A stretch of DNA of 64,000 nucleotides from Acidobacteriota bacterium (GCA_029263395.1 JAJCXO010000263.1:1-64000); one strand, 5' to 3'; counted from the stretch's first letter, positions 9,247-19,058 are shown. Made by a program: numbers and translations. Notes: a model not told the origin generated them from the sequence alone.

Positions 9247-10178
9247 ACACTATGAAGGATATGCCCGAAACGGTGATTGACGTCGACTCTCTCGGCGTGC
9301 ATTACGGTAACACTCTGGCTTTGCGAGACGTATCGATTCGCGTTCCGCCGGGAGCGGTTTATGCGCTCGTTGGCCGCAACGGCGCCGGTAAATCTTCGTT
9401 GGTGCGCTGTCTGCTCGGACATCGTCGGCCGTCTTCTGGACGTGTCGCACTGCTGGGCCTCGACAGCTGGAGCCACCGAACGGAGCTGATGCAACAGGTC
9501 GGGGTAGTGCCCGAAGATCCCGACGCGCCCCCCACGATGACGGCCGACCAACTCGGTCGTTTCAGCTCCCACCTGTATCCACGTTGGGATGCAGAGAGTT
9601 ACACCACACGTTTACGCAGGTTCGAGGTCCCCCAGCGAACGGCCTTTGCCCGCATGTCGAAAGGTCAACGAGCGCAGGTCATGTTGTCGCTCGCGTTGGC
9701 TGCCAAGCCCCGGTTGCTGATCCTAGACGATCCGACGTTGGGGCTAGACGCGGTCGCCCGCCGAGCGGTGTTTGAGGAGTTGGTGGTCGAGCTTGCTGAT
9801 CGCGAGTTGACGGTGTTGATCACCAGCCACGATATGCCGGGTATCGAAAGCATCGCCTCACATGTTGCGGTGCTGAAGGCCGGTGAACTGTTGCTCGACG
9901 AGGATCTGGAAGTGCTCAAGCTGCGGTTTCGGCATGTTGCGTTCGGTCGCGTCAACGGCGCGGGAGATCGCCAAGTCGATGGTTCGGATTTACTCGAAGG
10001 ACTCGAGCCGTTGGAGGTGAAGTCCCGCGGTCGCGGTGTCGAGGCCCTGGTGTCGCGGTTCGACGAGACGACCTTCGAACGCTTGCGGGCGAACCCGGAT
10101 ATCGACCGAATCGAAGAGTGGCCGGCGACTCTCGAAGACATTGTGATCGCCTTGACCGATGGAGGCGGTCACCTATGA
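9243..10178 (+). CDS. ABC transporter ATP-binding protein
   Basis: The 311-residue protein has a complete nucleotide-binding domain: Walker A GRNGAGKS at 44-51, a signature-like MSKGQRAQVMLSLAL, Walker B LLILDDPTLGLD and the H-loop ITSHDM. The signature starts MSKGQ instead of LSGGQ, as is common in YtrB/CcmA-type exporters. About 95 residues beyond the ATPase core form an accessory C-terminal domain. The start overlaps the GntR stop, and the gene end overlaps the permease start (ATGA), so all three are one operon. It probably energises the permease encoded next. Transported substrate is unknown. Confidence 0.93.
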   Translation: MNTMKDMPETVIDVDSLGVHYGNTLALRDVSIRVPPGAVYALVGRNGAGKSSLVRCLLGHRRPSSGRVALLGLDSWSHRTELMQQVGVVPEDPDAPPTMTADQLGRFSSHLYPRWDAESYTTRLRRFEVPQRTAFARMSKGQRAQVMLSLALAAKPRLLILDDPTLGLDAVARRAVFEELVVELADRELTVLITSHDMPGIESIASHVAVLKAGELLLDEDLEVLKLRFRHVAFGRVNGAGDRQVDGSDLLEGLEPLEVKSRGRGVEALVSRFDETTFERLRANPDIDRIEEWPATLEDIVIALTDGGGHL

Positions 10179-12169
10179 GAGTTTTTGCTGCCTTGGTTTG
10201 GCGTGAGTGGATCGAACGCCGACTCCTGCTGTTGGCGAGTGCGTTCCTTGGCATCGTGCCGCTGGTGGTGCCGTGGCTGCCGGGTAGCCCAACAAGCTCG
10301 CAGCCTGGCGATGTGAGGCTGGCCACCACGGTGCTGGTGACCTTGTTATTTGGTGGCGCAATGTTGGTCGGTCTGGGCAGCACGATCGTTGGACGCGATC
10401 TCAGCGAGGGGCGCTTGGGCTTCTATTTCTCGCGTCCAATATCCGCTGGGATGTTGTGGTTAGCGCGTCTCGTCGCGGCCTCAGGTCTGCTCTTCGCGTC
10501 GATTCTGTTGATGATCTTGCCGACGATCCTGATGGATTTTTGGGTTGTGATCGAAGAATTTTCGCGTCAGAGCTCGAGTCGAGCCTGGCCACTGCTCGGC
10601 CTGGGAGAGGTCTACACCCTGGAAGGCACAATGCGGACGCTGCCCGAAGTGCCGCATCGCCTGGTGCGCCTGGGCGGCCTGGCGACCATCCTGGTGACGT
10701 TGTTGGCGCTGGTGCACGCCCTTTCGACGATCGTGCGGGGACGCAGCGCTTGGGCGCTGGCGGACCTGGGCGGCTTGGCGGTGGTAGTGGTGCTCGGTTG
10801 GGGAGCGCGGGGTGTGTTGGTCCGAGAGGAAGCGATCGGGGCCCTGGTGTGGTCGGAGTGGCTGCTGGTGCCCTGGATCCTGCTGGCTGGTGTGCTGGCT
10901 GGCTGGGTGCAGATCGCTCGGGGTCGAACAGATCTCAAGCTAGGGCATCGTACCCTGTCGGCAGTGTTGTGGCCGATGTTGATCCTCGGTGCGTTGGCCT
11001 TCAATGGCTACGCTCACTTCGTGGCGGCAAGCCGGATCGGCGACCTCGAGGAGGTGATCTTCATCAAGTCCTCACCCGACGACCGCTGGCTGGTTGTCGG
11101 AGGCCGGGTGCAACACCGTGCTCGGTCCGAGGCGGCCTTCTTGTTGGATACGACGTCGGAGCGTTCTTGGCGTCTCGGCGGCCTGGGGGTTGTTCGTTCT
11201 TCGGTTGCTTTTTCAGACGACGGGAGCACCGTGGTGTGGATTCATTGTGAGAAGGTCACCGAGTCCGACTGTGCTGTCTGGGCCAAAGATCTGCAAGACG
11301 TGGCCAGCGCGCCGCGGCGGACGGCCGTACCGATCGACGGCAGACCGGAGCAGCTCGTGCTCAGCGACGATGGTTCGCGCCTGGTGTATGTCAGTTGGCG
11401 GCGGCTGGTGATTTACGAGGTTGCGTCGGGCAATCTGTTAGCAGCGCTCGATGTCATTCAGCCCCCGAGGATCAACTTCTTCTCTCGGGATCAGTTGCGT
11501 TTCTTTGAGTTCGCCGATGAGTCGAGTTATGGCTCTTTGCGAATTCAGGGATTTGATCTCAGGGATCGACAGCTGACCGAAATCGGCACGATTCCGCGCG
11601 GGTATTGGGTCTTCCACAGCCCGCGGGATCAGCGTGTCGTCTACACCCAAGCGTCGCCCAACGGTTATGGGCTTTACGATAGTGAGCGTGGGGAGCCGTT
11701 GGGGGAACTTCACCCCGGGCCGCCTCTTCCCAGTGATGCGTTGTTTTTGGCAGATGGTAGGACCCTCCTGATCGCTCGTGATGACTTCAATGCCTCGCTG
11801 TCCGTCCTGTCGACGAGCGGTGAGCAGGAGGTGGCGGCGATCGAGGCGCCGAAAGCTCTGGTGGGTGTTCGAGTGGGCGGAGAGGTCTCACCGGGTCGTG
11901 TCTTGATCGCCTTCAACGAAGTGATCGGGGACACGTTACCGACTCCTGAAACTCCCGGTTTGCTGCCGGATCGTGCGTGGACAACCTACTTGTTTGATGT
12001 CGACACGCACACACTCGAAGTCATGGCAGCAGGTTTGAGGCCGCTTGGGGTACCCCTCGAAATGCCAGCGGATCGGTTGTTTATGGCGACTGGTCAGACG
12101 ATCGTTCGCCGGAACCTAGAGAGCGGAGAGCAGAAAACCCTGGTCGGGCCCCTCGAGGTCGGTGACTAA
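10175..12169 (+). CDS. ABC permease fused to a C-terminal beta-propeller-like domain
   Basis: The start is the ATG at 10175, nine bases after GGAGG and overlapping the ATPase stop. The 664-residue protein has about six or seven membrane segments in residues 1-290 (for example LLLLASAFLGIVPLVVPWL and TTVLVTLLFGGAMLVGL). The first pair flank the motif DLSEGRLGFYFSRPISAG, typical of ABC-2-type permeases. Residues of about 300-660 lack membrane segments and contain repeated strands of the kind DDGSTVVWI, DDGSRLVYVSW and DGRTLLIARDD, as in WD40/TolB-like propellers. Topology suggests this part is extracytoplasmic. A propeller fused to an ABC permease is unusual and could be a sensor or docking module. 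The permease call is solid; the propeller call comes from repeat pattern only. Confidence 0.85.
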   Translation: MRVFAALVWREWIERRLLLLASAFLGIVPLVVPWLPGSPTSSQPGDVRLATTVLVTLLFGGAMLVGLGSTIVGRDLSEGRLGFYFSRPISAGMLWLARLVAASGLLFASILLMILPTILMDFWVVIEEFSRQSSSRAWPLLGLGEVYTLEGTMRTLPEVPHRLVRLGGLATILVTLLALVHALSTIVRGRSAWALADLGGLAVVVVLGWGARGVLVREEAIGALVWSEWLLVPWILLAGVLAGWVQIARGRTDLKLGHRTLSAVLWPMLILGALAFNGYAHFVAASRIGDLEEVIFIKSSPDDRWLVVGGRVQHRARSEAAFLLDTTSERSWRLGGLGVVRSSVAFSDDGSTVVWIHCEKVTESDCAVWAKDLQDVASAPRRTAVPIDGRPEQLVLSDDGSRLVYVSWRRLVIYEVASGNLLAALDVIQPPRINFFSRDQLRFFEFADESSYGSLRIQGFDLRDRQLTEIGTIPRGYWVFHSPRDQRVVYTQASPNGYGLYDSERGEPLGELHPGPPLPSDALFLADGRTLLIARDDFNASLSVLSTSGEQEVAAIEAPKALVGVRVGGEVSPGRVLIAFNEVIGDTLPTPETPGLLPDRAWTTYLFDVDTHTLEVMAAGLRPLGVPLEMPADRLFMATGQTIVRRNLESGEQKTLVGPLEVGD

Positions 12170-12242
12170 CGACGCCGACGAGGACAAGACCTGGTAGGAA
12201 GGAGGCCTGCCGAGAAGAAGACCGGCCGTAACCCTCGAACGA

Positions 12243-14969
12243 TCAGGGGTAATAACCGCTCAGGGTCTTGACGATCAGGCTCTTGTCATCGACTTTGAGA
12301 TCAACGGTGCGGAAGTCCTGGTCTTCCTCGGTATTGGTCGACTGATAGGCGATCAGATATTGGGATCGTAGCTCACGCTGGATCAGTCCGTAGATTGGCT
12401 CGAGCTCACCAATATCCTGAATGTAGAAACTGCGACCGCCGGTTTCGTCAGCCAACTTGCTCAGCTTTTGGCGGGCGCCGAGATCTTGGAGCCTGAACCC
12501 GATCGAGTAAATCGTGATGCCGGCGCGGCGGGCGTATTCTAGTGTTTCGCTGAAATCGAAGCGGCTCGACTCGTCCCGTCCATCGGACAGCACCAGAATA
12601 GCGCGCTGGCCTTTGATACCTGTGAAGTAATACAGCGCGAACATCACACTGTCATAGAGGGCGGTTTGGCCTTCTGGCACCAGGCCGGCGAGACCACTGC
12701 CGAGGGTGCGTTTATCGTTGGTCAGCTCCACCGCGAGGTGCGGGAAGCTGTTGAAGGTGATCACCGCAGCCCGGTCTTTGGGCTGGATTGCTTGTTGGAA
12801 GAACCCCAGAGCGGCTTTGCGCACTTCACCGAGAGTCCCGACCATCGAAGCTGAATTGTCGATCAGGATCCCGACGTGAATCGGCAGATCTTCGACGTTC
12901 TCGAAGCGCGCAATGGTTTGACGGGAGCCGTCTTCCTCGACGTCGAACTGCTCTTTCTGCAATCCTTCGACCGGCCGGCCTTGTTTGTCGAGCACGGTGG
13001 TGTAAAGCTCGACAAATTGAATCTCGAGTTCTTCCAGGTAGTCCGGGGCATTGATGAACACCAGGTCTTCGGTCGAGTTGCCGTCTGGCAGGTACGCTAC
13101 CGCCCGCACATAGGCCACGGTTTCGTTTTCTGGCAGCACTATCGGATGGACGTAAGGCTCTTGGTAAAGCGTCGCGGCCAGCGTCTCGTTGAGATAAAAC
13201 TCGACACGTTCTAGGGTGCGTCCGGCGGGTAACTCGACTTCAGCTCGCGCCCGCAGGCTATTGGCGTAACGTTTGCCTTTGCGTGGCTCGACCAGATTGA
13301 TGTCAAAGCGATAGCCACCGCTGTTGATCAGCAGTTCGTCAGCCGCAACTTCCACGCCGGCCTCGTTATAGGCCTCAGCCCTCAACGTATGGATATCGGG
13401 GTAGGAGCCCAAATCCATTTCGACACTGAAGGGCGGACGATTCTTGGCCAAAACAAATTTGTCGTCCAAGAAAAAGCGAATCTTCTGGATCTCGTCACCC
13501 GAGACCAGGGTGTCGAAACGTACCAAGCCGGTCTGTAAGCCGCTCTGAGGTGGGATCAGGCGTAGTGACGTCTCGCCGGCTTCGATTGCCGCTGTCGCCT
13601 CTTCGAAGAGCTCGACGGTGCGGGGATCCTGGAAGATTGGAAGCTCGTAAACTCCATCCACCTGTGGAACGTTCAGTTCGAGCACATGACGCAGTACCCG
13701 CTCGGAGTTGAGATCTTCCAGCTTCAGAATGACCTGATAGTCACCGGGACGCAGGAAACGTTGGAAGGCGAGTGGAATGGTGCCTGGTGCGGCCTGTTCG
13801 GGGAAGCCAAACTTGTAGCGGAAATTCTCGAACAGCGTCTCGTCCCGCAACACCTCGCCGGTGAGCAGGAAGTCATGGGAACGATAACTCGCATACTCAC
13901 CAACCGTGGCGTCCTGGACTGGTATGGAAATCACCCCTTGGACCACGGTGCGATGTTGGTTGCGACCTGGGAAGGCAAATTCGATGTTGCCGTCGAGCGA
14001 TTCGGCTCCGATCGGCATGTCGGTCGAATAAGCGACGAAGGTGTGGATCCATTCCTGGCTGCGCGGTCTGGGTTTAGAGAGATACCGTTGAAGGGTGCGG
14101 ATGTAGCTGTCGTAGTTGGAATTCAACAGGCCAACTAATTGTTGCAGGCGGCTGCCATTGATGCAGGTACGGGAACGCTCGATTACCTGCTGCACGAGCA
14201 GCCCGCCGCTGGCTGGATTCCACACTCTGGCAGCGGATCTCGCTTGCGTCTGCAGGAAGATGAGGATGCCGGGCTCCCTCACTTGATCGCTGCCGTCGTA
14301 GATCCAGACTTCTGCTGGGATGCGCGTTTTGGTGCACATCACCTTGAAGCCACCTGTCGGCGATCCATGGACCAGCAGGATACGAGCTCGGTCGTCCGAG
14401 AGCGACTCGTATTTCGATCGAGCTTCCGCCAGGCGCAAGGGCCAGCGCTCTTTGAGCTCGTTGCGCGAGGTTTTGGGGAAAGGATCGCGGACCTTCCAGA
14501 ATTGATGAATGAAGGCGTCGCGCTGGTAGTCTTTTTTGAGTGAGGTGAAGAGTAGACGCTCGGGTCCGGAGATCAGGGGCGTGACCTCATCGAGCCAGCG
14601 GGTATGACGTTCGGCAATGGTTTGTTCGCTGGCTCCGGCGCTGCCTGGCGAGGCAGAAGCTTCGTCTGTGGTGCCGGTCTGGCCTGGAGAAGGCGCGCTG
14701 GAGGGTTCTAGCCCTGAGGGCGTCTCGTCCTCATCCGCTCTGCCTGCTACCGACTTGCCTGATGGCTGACTAGCAAGGCTTGGTGCGGTGCCCTTGGCCT
14801 CCAAGGTCGAGGAGTCTTCCGCCTGAGCACGGCTTGCGCTACTGAATACGATGCCGAGCGCAACGATGATCGTCACCACGGCCATGAGTTGCGCTAAAGA
14901 GGGTGGGTCATACCATCGACGCAAAGAACATCGTTTGAGGTGGGGCTTTGCATGTGTTGTTTCGATCAT
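12243..14969 (-). CDS. Secreted GWxTD-like/VWA (acidobacterial VWFA-related) protein
   Basis: The 908-residue protein has an N-terminal membrane or signal segment (residues 28-48) and a Ser/Pro-rich linker. A GWxTD-like region follows (about 115-260), with FIHQFWKVRDPFPKTSRNEL and DDRARILLVHGSP. Next are beta-sandwich regions, and a C-terminal VWFA-related domain from about 640. The metal-site motif is DNSASM at D704, and the domain also contains ILVLSDGRDESS. Family knowledge: such proteins are abundant in Acidobacteriota and of unknown function. It shares architecture and its C-terminus (RELRSQYLIAYQS) with 22918-25695. It is 142 bases downstream of pilB on the same strand and may be co-transcribed. 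Confidence 0.88.
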   Translation of the reverse strand: MIETTHAKPHLKRCSLRRWYDPPSLAQLMAVVTIIVALGIVFSSASRAQAEDSSTLEAKGTAPSLASQPSGKSVAGRADEDETPSGLEPSSAPSPGQTGTTDEASASPGSAGASEQTIAERHTRWLDEVTPLISGPERLLFTSLKKDYQRDAFIHQFWKVRDPFPKTSRNELKERWPLRLAEARSKYESLSDDRARILLVHGSPTGGFKVMCTKTRIPAEVWIYDGSDQVREPGILIFLQTQARSAARVWNPASGGLLVQQVIERSRTCINGSRLQQLVGLLNSNYDSYIRTLQRYLSKPRPRSQEWIHTFVAYSTDMPIGAESLDGNIEFAFPGRNQHRTVVQGVISIPVQDATVGEYASYRSHDFLLTGEVLRDETLFENFRYKFGFPEQAAPGTIPLAFQRFLRPGDYQVILKLEDLNSERVLRHVLELNVPQVDGVYELPIFQDPRTVELFEEATAAIEAGETSLRLIPPQSGLQTGLVRFDTLVSGDEIQKIRFFLDDKFVLAKNRPPFSVEMDLGSYPDIHTLRAEAYNEAGVEVAADELLINSGGYRFDINLVEPRKGKRYANSLRARAEVELPAGRTLERVEFYLNETLAATLYQEPYVHPIVLPENETVAYVRAVAYLPDGNSTEDLVFINAPDYLEELEIQFVELYTTVLDKQGRPVEGLQKEQFDVEEDGSRQTIARFENVEDLPIHVGILIDNSASMVGTLGEVRKAALGFFQQAIQPKDRAAVITFNSFPHLAVELTNDKRTLGSGLAGLVPEGQTALYDSVMFALYYFTGIKGQRAILVLSDGRDESSRFDFSETLEYARRAGITIYSIGFRLQDLGARQKLSKLADETGGRSFYIQDIGELEPIYGLIQRELRSQYLIAYQSTNTEEDQDFRTVDLKVDDKSLIVKTLSGYYP

Positions 14970-15111
14970 CGAGAGTCTCTTGGCATGATAGACACGATAC
15001 CGAACCCTACGGCCCGGCCAGCCAGGAGGTTCTGAGTCTACCGTCGATCGGAACCCATGAGACGCTGGCCGTAGCCAGGGAGTGACGAATCGCCTGCCTA
15101 TCAGGTCAGGC

Positions 15112-16830
15112 CTACAGTACAGTTTCTCGAACGACCTCTTCGATCGTCGTGACCCCGTCGCGGATCTTCTGCAGACCGCTCATCCGCAGCGTGATCATGC
15201 CATTTTCCACCGCTTTCTCGCGCAATTCGATAGAGCTGGCACCCGACAGGATCAACTCCCGCATATCGTCGTCGATCTCCATCACCTCGTAGAGACCGAC
15301 ACGGCCTTTGTAGCCGGTATCACCGCATTGTTCGCAACCACGGCCTTGGAAAAGCTTGAGGGTACGTGATTCGCGCTCGTTGAAACCTGCACTCTTGAGA
15401 GTGGCAGGCAAGGCTTCTACCGGCTCCTTACAGAAGCTGCAGACTCTGCGCACCAGGCGTTGGGCAACCACCAGATGAACCGAGGTGGCGACCAGAAAAG
15501 GCTCGATGCCCATGTTCATGAGGCGATTGATGGTGGACGGGGCGTCGTTGGTGTGGAGGGTGGAGAGCACTAGATGGCCGGTGAGCGCTGCCTTGATTGC
15601 AACCTCGGCGGTTTCGAAGTCGCGGACCTCTCCCACCAGGATGGTGTTTGGGTCTTGGCGTAAGAACGAGCGCAGGGCGGCGGCAAAGTTGAGGCCGATC
15701 GACTCTTTCATCTGGACCTGATTGATGCCGGTTAGATTGAACTCGACCGGATCTTCGGCGGTCATGATGTTGGTCTCGGCAGTGTTGAGCTTCTGCAGCG
15801 CCGAATACAGCGTGTTGGTTTTTCCCGAGCCGGTCGGGCCGGTCACCAGCACCATGCCGTAGGGTTGCGCGATGGCGTGCTCGAATTTGTCTAGCGACTC
15901 GACCTCGAACCCGAGCTTGGTCATATCCAGCATCAGATTGTCTTTGTCGAGCAGCCGCATGACGATCTTCTCACCGAAGATCGTCGGTAGCACCGAAACG
16001 CGGTAGTCGAGTTCTTTGTCTTTGTCGCCGACCTTGGTCTTGATCTTGATGCGCCCATCCTGGGGAAGGCGTTTTTCGGCGATGTCGAGCTTCGCCATGA
16101 TCTTGAGACGACTGGTGATTGCCTCGCGCAGTCGCAGTGGCGGATACATCACCTCATAGAGCAAACCGTCTACCCGATAACGACAGCGGTACTTCTTCTC
16201 GTAGGGCTCGATATGAATGTCGGACGCACCGCGCTTGATGGCATCGGTCAAGATGATGTTGACAAGCCGTACCACCGGAGCTTCGTCGGACTCGTCGGCC
16301 AGGGCATCGATATCAAACTCTTCGAGCTCCTCGTCGAGCACCTCGAGCGAATCGGTGGCGTCGTCGTCGAGGTCCTCCATGACCTTTTTGAGCTCGAGAG
16401 CGTGGGTCGAGCCGTAGTACTTCTCGATCGCGGCACGGATCGCTGTCTCGGACGCGATCACCGGCTCGACGTTGTAGCCGGTCATGAACTTGATGTCGTC
16501 CATGGCGAAGACGTTGGTAGGATCGAGCATCGCGATCGTAACCTTGGCGCCGGCCTTCGACACCGGCATGATCGTGTACTTACGCGAGACGTCGGCGGGG
16601 ATGATTTTGACCACCGCTTCGTCGATCTCGACCCGGCTGAGGTTGATCGCCGAGACCTTGAAGTGTTTCGAGAGAAACTCGACCAGCTCAGGCTCTTGGA
16701 TGAGCCCCATCTTCACCAGGTTGGATCCTAGCCGTCCGCCTTCTTCTTTCTGTTTGTCTAGAGCCGCACGCAGTTGGTCCCGCGTAATTTGACCGGCTTT
16801 GACGAGAAGGTCTCCCAATCGTTCGCTCAT
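15112..16830 (-). CDS. pilB: Type IV pilus assembly / type II secretion ATPase (PilB/GspE)
   Basis: The 572-residue protein has the N-terminal GspE domain (residues 1-150, beginning MSERLGDLLVKAGQI). The secretion ATPase core has Walker A GPTGSGKT at 331-338, Asp/His boxes (LVGEVRDFETAEVAIKAALTGH) and a zinc tetracysteine site CSFCKEP...CEQCG near residues 465-505. It powers assembly of the pilus or pseudopilus at the inner membrane. No other pil or gsp gene is in the window, so PilB and GspE cannot be separated by context. The one-residue N-terminal similarity to PilB (length, no GspE extension) favours PilB. It lies downstream of a GT9 gene with a 105-base gap. Confidence 0.95.
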   Translation of the reverse strand: MSERLGDLLVKAGQITRDQLRAALDKQKEEGGRLGSNLVKMGLIQEPELVEFLSKHFKVSAINLSRVEIDEAVVKIIPADVSRKYTIMPVSKAGAKVTIAMLDPTNVFAMDDIKFMTGYNVEPVIASETAIRAAIEKYYGSTHALELKKVMEDLDDDATDSLEVLDEELEEFDIDALADESDEAPVVRLVNIILTDAIKRGASDIHIEPYEKKYRCRYRVDGLLYEVMYPPLRLREAITSRLKIMAKLDIAEKRLPQDGRIKIKTKVGDKDKELDYRVSVLPTIFGEKIVMRLLDKDNLMLDMTKLGFEVESLDKFEHAIAQPYGMVLVTGPTGSGKTNTLYSALQKLNTAETNIMTAEDPVEFNLTGINQVQMKESIGLNFAAALRSFLRQDPNTILVGEVRDFETAEVAIKAALTGHLVLSTLHTNDAPSTINRLMNMGIEPFLVATSVHLVVAQRLVRRVCSFCKEPVEALPATLKSAGFNERESRTLKLFQGRGCEQCGDTGYKGRVGLYEVMEIDDDMRELILSGASSIELREKAVENGMITLRMSGLQKIRDGVTTIEEVVRETVL

Positions 16831-16935
16831 GAACGTCCCTCGAGTAGTAACTTGGCTTCAGTGGCTGAAGATCTCGGGTGCATCTTTCGCTGCTACAGAG
16901 CCCGGTATTCTATACATTCCAGACGATATGTAGCG

Positions 16936-17976
16936 TCATGGGCTATTTTCAGATGAGTTGGAGAGCAGTTCGATCGCACGCCGCACGACTTCATCCGGGG
17001 TGATATTGAGTAGGCAAGCCTTGGGCTCAGTGTAGCGCTTATAGCAATTGGAGCAAGGCAAGCGTTTCCAAATGACCTGTTCGGGGGCGCCGTAAGGGCC
17101 ATTACGGTAGGGGTCGGTTGGGCCGATCAAGCAGAGCACGGGCGTTCCCAGCGCATGGGCGAGGTGGATGGGGCCGGTGTCTCCGCCGAGGACGAGGCAG
17201 CTGGCGCGTAACAAGGCAGCAAGGAAGGGAAACGGCGCTGCGTCGACCGCACGTGCGGCGCCGGAACTCGCGTTGACGACGGCGTGCGCCAGCTCCTCTT
17301 CGCCGGGAGCGATTGGTACCCAGGTGTCGATTGCGGTTTGATCTTTGATCGCCCGTGCAACTTCTCCCCACCAGGCGGCGGGATAGGTTTTGTTGGCCCA
17401 ACCAGCCCCGGCCTGGATTGTGACGAAGGGTGCACGGCCCTCGAGAAAGGCCGCCGCATCGTCTGGAACCTCGGTGAGTAGTTTGTGACCTCCGAAGTCC
17501 GCGGTGTCGTCTTTCTGGTCGAGATCGAGACCTTGCAGGAGTGACAGCGCTCGATCGACGGCATGGACTCCCGAGACGTCGACCGGTTCTGGGATCCAGA
17601 TCGCGCTCGAGCCCTCGCGACGAAAAGGGCGGGCGGCGCCAACGATGCGATGGGCGCCACTGGTGCGAGCCAACACGCCGCCCTTGTGGTTGCCCATCAA
17701 CTCGAGCGCGATGTCTGCCCCGAATCGGCGCATGGCGCGTCGGGCGTCACTAATCTCCTGTCGTACCAAGGGCGAAAACAACCGCTTGCGCCAGGCCTTC
17801 ATGCGCACCATGATCAGCTCGTCGATGTCGGGATGTCCTTCGAGCAGGGGCGCGAAGGTTCGCTCGACCACCCAAGCAATGGTTGCCTCGGGCAGGGCTC
17901 GACGCAGGGCTGTCAGCACCGGCAGACAATGGATAATGTCGCCCATGGCGCTGGTGCGTATGATCAGAATGTTCAA
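16936..17976 (-). CDS. Glycosyltransferase family 9 (heptosyltransferase-like)
   Basis: This 346-residue protein starts with TTG at 17976. That start is supported because it gives the standard GT9 opening NILIIRTSAMGDIIHCLPV. The C-terminal sugar-nucleotide region includes VLGGDTGPIHLAHALGTPVLCLIGPTDP, which is diagnostic of the family. GT9 enzymes add heptose to lipopolysaccharide inner core in the cytoplasm, which implies a Gram-negative-type envelope here. A late cysteine cluster (LPCSNCYKRYTEPKACL) is seen in many members. Five copies of a GTCTCTGAAA-like repeat lie immediately upstream. Confidence 0.94.
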   Translation of the reverse strand: MNILIIRTSAMGDIIHCLPVLTALRRALPEATIAWVVERTFAPLLEGHPDIDELIMVRMKAWRKRLFSPLVRQEISDARRAMRRFGADIALELMGNHKGGVLARTSGAHRIVGAARPFRREGSSAIWIPEPVDVSGVHAVDRALSLLQGLDLDQKDDTADFGGHKLLTEVPDDAAAFLEGRAPFVTIQAGAGWANKTYPAAWWGEVARAIKDQTAIDTWVPIAPGEEELAHAVVNASSGAARAVDAAPFPFLAALLRASCLVLGGDTGPIHLAHALGTPVLCLIGPTDPYRNGPYGAPEQVIWKRLPCSNCYKRYTEPKACLLNITPDEVVRRAIELLSNSSENSP

Positions 17977-17985
17977 CAGTCGGTA

Positions 17986-18052
17986 GTCTCTGAAAGTGGG
18001 TAGTCTCTGAAATAGGTCTCTGGAATAGGTCCCTGCAATGAAGTCTCTGAAA
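17986..18052. repeat. Five short direct repeats before the GT9 start
   Basis: GTCTCTGAAA-like copies occur at 17986, 18003, 18016 (GTCTCTGGAA), 18029 (GTCCCTGCAA) and 18043, spaced 17, 13, 13 and 14 bases. Most are preceded by TA. On the coding strand of the GT9 gene they read TTTCAGAGAC. The first ends ten bases before the TTG start. They could be repeated regulator sites or slippage-derived copies. Confidence 0.7.
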
Positions 18053-18118
18053 GATCGAAGCCGTCGGATCTTAGAGGATGACCGAGGCTAGGTCGCTGGA
18101 ATTTCCTAGAATCTCAAG

Positions 18119-18982
18119 ATGGTTGGTTTACCTGAGATAACGATCGGTGAGCTTCTGCGGGAAGCTCGCCACGGTTTGGCGGCGGCGCCGTTCGAGGCCT
18201 CTGGACGGGAGGGCGGTTTGCTTCTCTCCCACGTCTTGGGTCGAAGTGAAGCTGGCATTTTGGCTCACCCCGAAGCCACGGTTCCGTCCACCTCAGTGGC
18301 GTGGTTTCGCGAGCTCCTCGAACGTCGACTGACCGGCGAGCCGGTGGCCTATCTCTTCGGTGAAAAGGAATTCTACGGCCGATCGTTCCGGGTCGACCCG
18401 CGAGTGTTGATTCCGCGACCGGAAACCGAACATTCGATCGAAGCTGGATTGGCTTTGGATTTGCCGTCGCAACCAACCATCTTGGACGTAGGCGCGGGTT
18501 CTGGTTGTATCGCCGTAACCCTGGCTCTCGAACTCGCCACAGCTCGGGTGCTGGCGACAGATCTCTCTTATGCGGCGTTGCAGGTTGCGCGGTCGAACGT
18601 TCGGCACCACGGCGTCGCCGATCGAGTGGCATTGATCGGCTCGGACCTTGCCACGGGACTACAATTGGACGCGATCGATCTTGTGGTATCCAACCCGCCG
18701 TATGTCGATCAGAGGGACTTGGAGGAGCTTTCGATCGAGGTCCGCGGCTTCGAGCCTCACCTCGCTTTGTTCGCCTCGAGTCGAGGTCGGTTTATCTTGG
18801 CCCGATTGCTCGATGAGTTGACGAGTCTGCGGTCCGGGGTGCACTTGATCTTGGAAATCGGCTACGACCAAAGTGCATGGTTAGAGGCCACGGTTGAGGG
18901 TCATGAGGCCTGGGACGTCGTCGAGATCATCAAGGATTACAGCTCGATTCCCCGCATCGCGGTGCTTCGCCGCTGCCCCTGA
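18119..18982 (+). CDS. prmC: Release factor glutamine methyltransferase PrmC
   Basis: The 287-residue product has the helical N-terminal PrmC domain and the linker motif IPRPETE (98-104). The SAM-binding LDVGAGSGC is at 122-130 and the catalytic NPPY at 192-195. PrmC methylates the GGQ glutamine of peptide release factors RF1 and RF2. Length and motif order are normal. It is usually next to prfA, which is not seen here; its left neighbour is divergent (GT9). No clear ribosome binding site precedes the ATG. Confidence 0.96.
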   Translation: MVGLPEITIGELLREARHGLAAAPFEASGREGGLLLSHVLGRSEAGILAHPEATVPSTSVAWFRELLERRLTGEPVAYLFGEKEFYGRSFRVDPRVLIPRPETEHSIEAGLALDLPSQPTILDVGAGSGCIAVTLALELATARVLATDLSYAALQVARSNVRHHGVADRVALIGSDLATGLQLDAIDLVVSNPPYVDQRDLEELSIEVRGFEPHLALFASSRGRFILARLLDELTSLRSGVHLILEIGYDQSAWLEATVEGHEAWDVVEIIKDYSSIPRIAVLRRCP

Positions 18983-18994
18983 ACGGGTCGGCTC

Positions 18995-19046
18995 TGAATC
19001 CGCCGCCATGTCGGTAGCGGATTCAAAGCGGTAGCGACGGCGCTAC
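18995..19046. terminator. Two hairpins between the convergent prmC and hydroxylase genes
   Basis: TGAATCCGC/GCGGATTCA (18995-19003 with 19017-19025) and GTAGCG/CGCTAC with an ACGG loop (19031-19046) are both perfect. They lie in the 76-base gap between convergent genes. No T-run follows, so they may act as mRNA 3' ends or as weak bidirectional terminators. Confidence 0.5.
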
Positions 19047-19058
19047 GCTCGAACGGTG

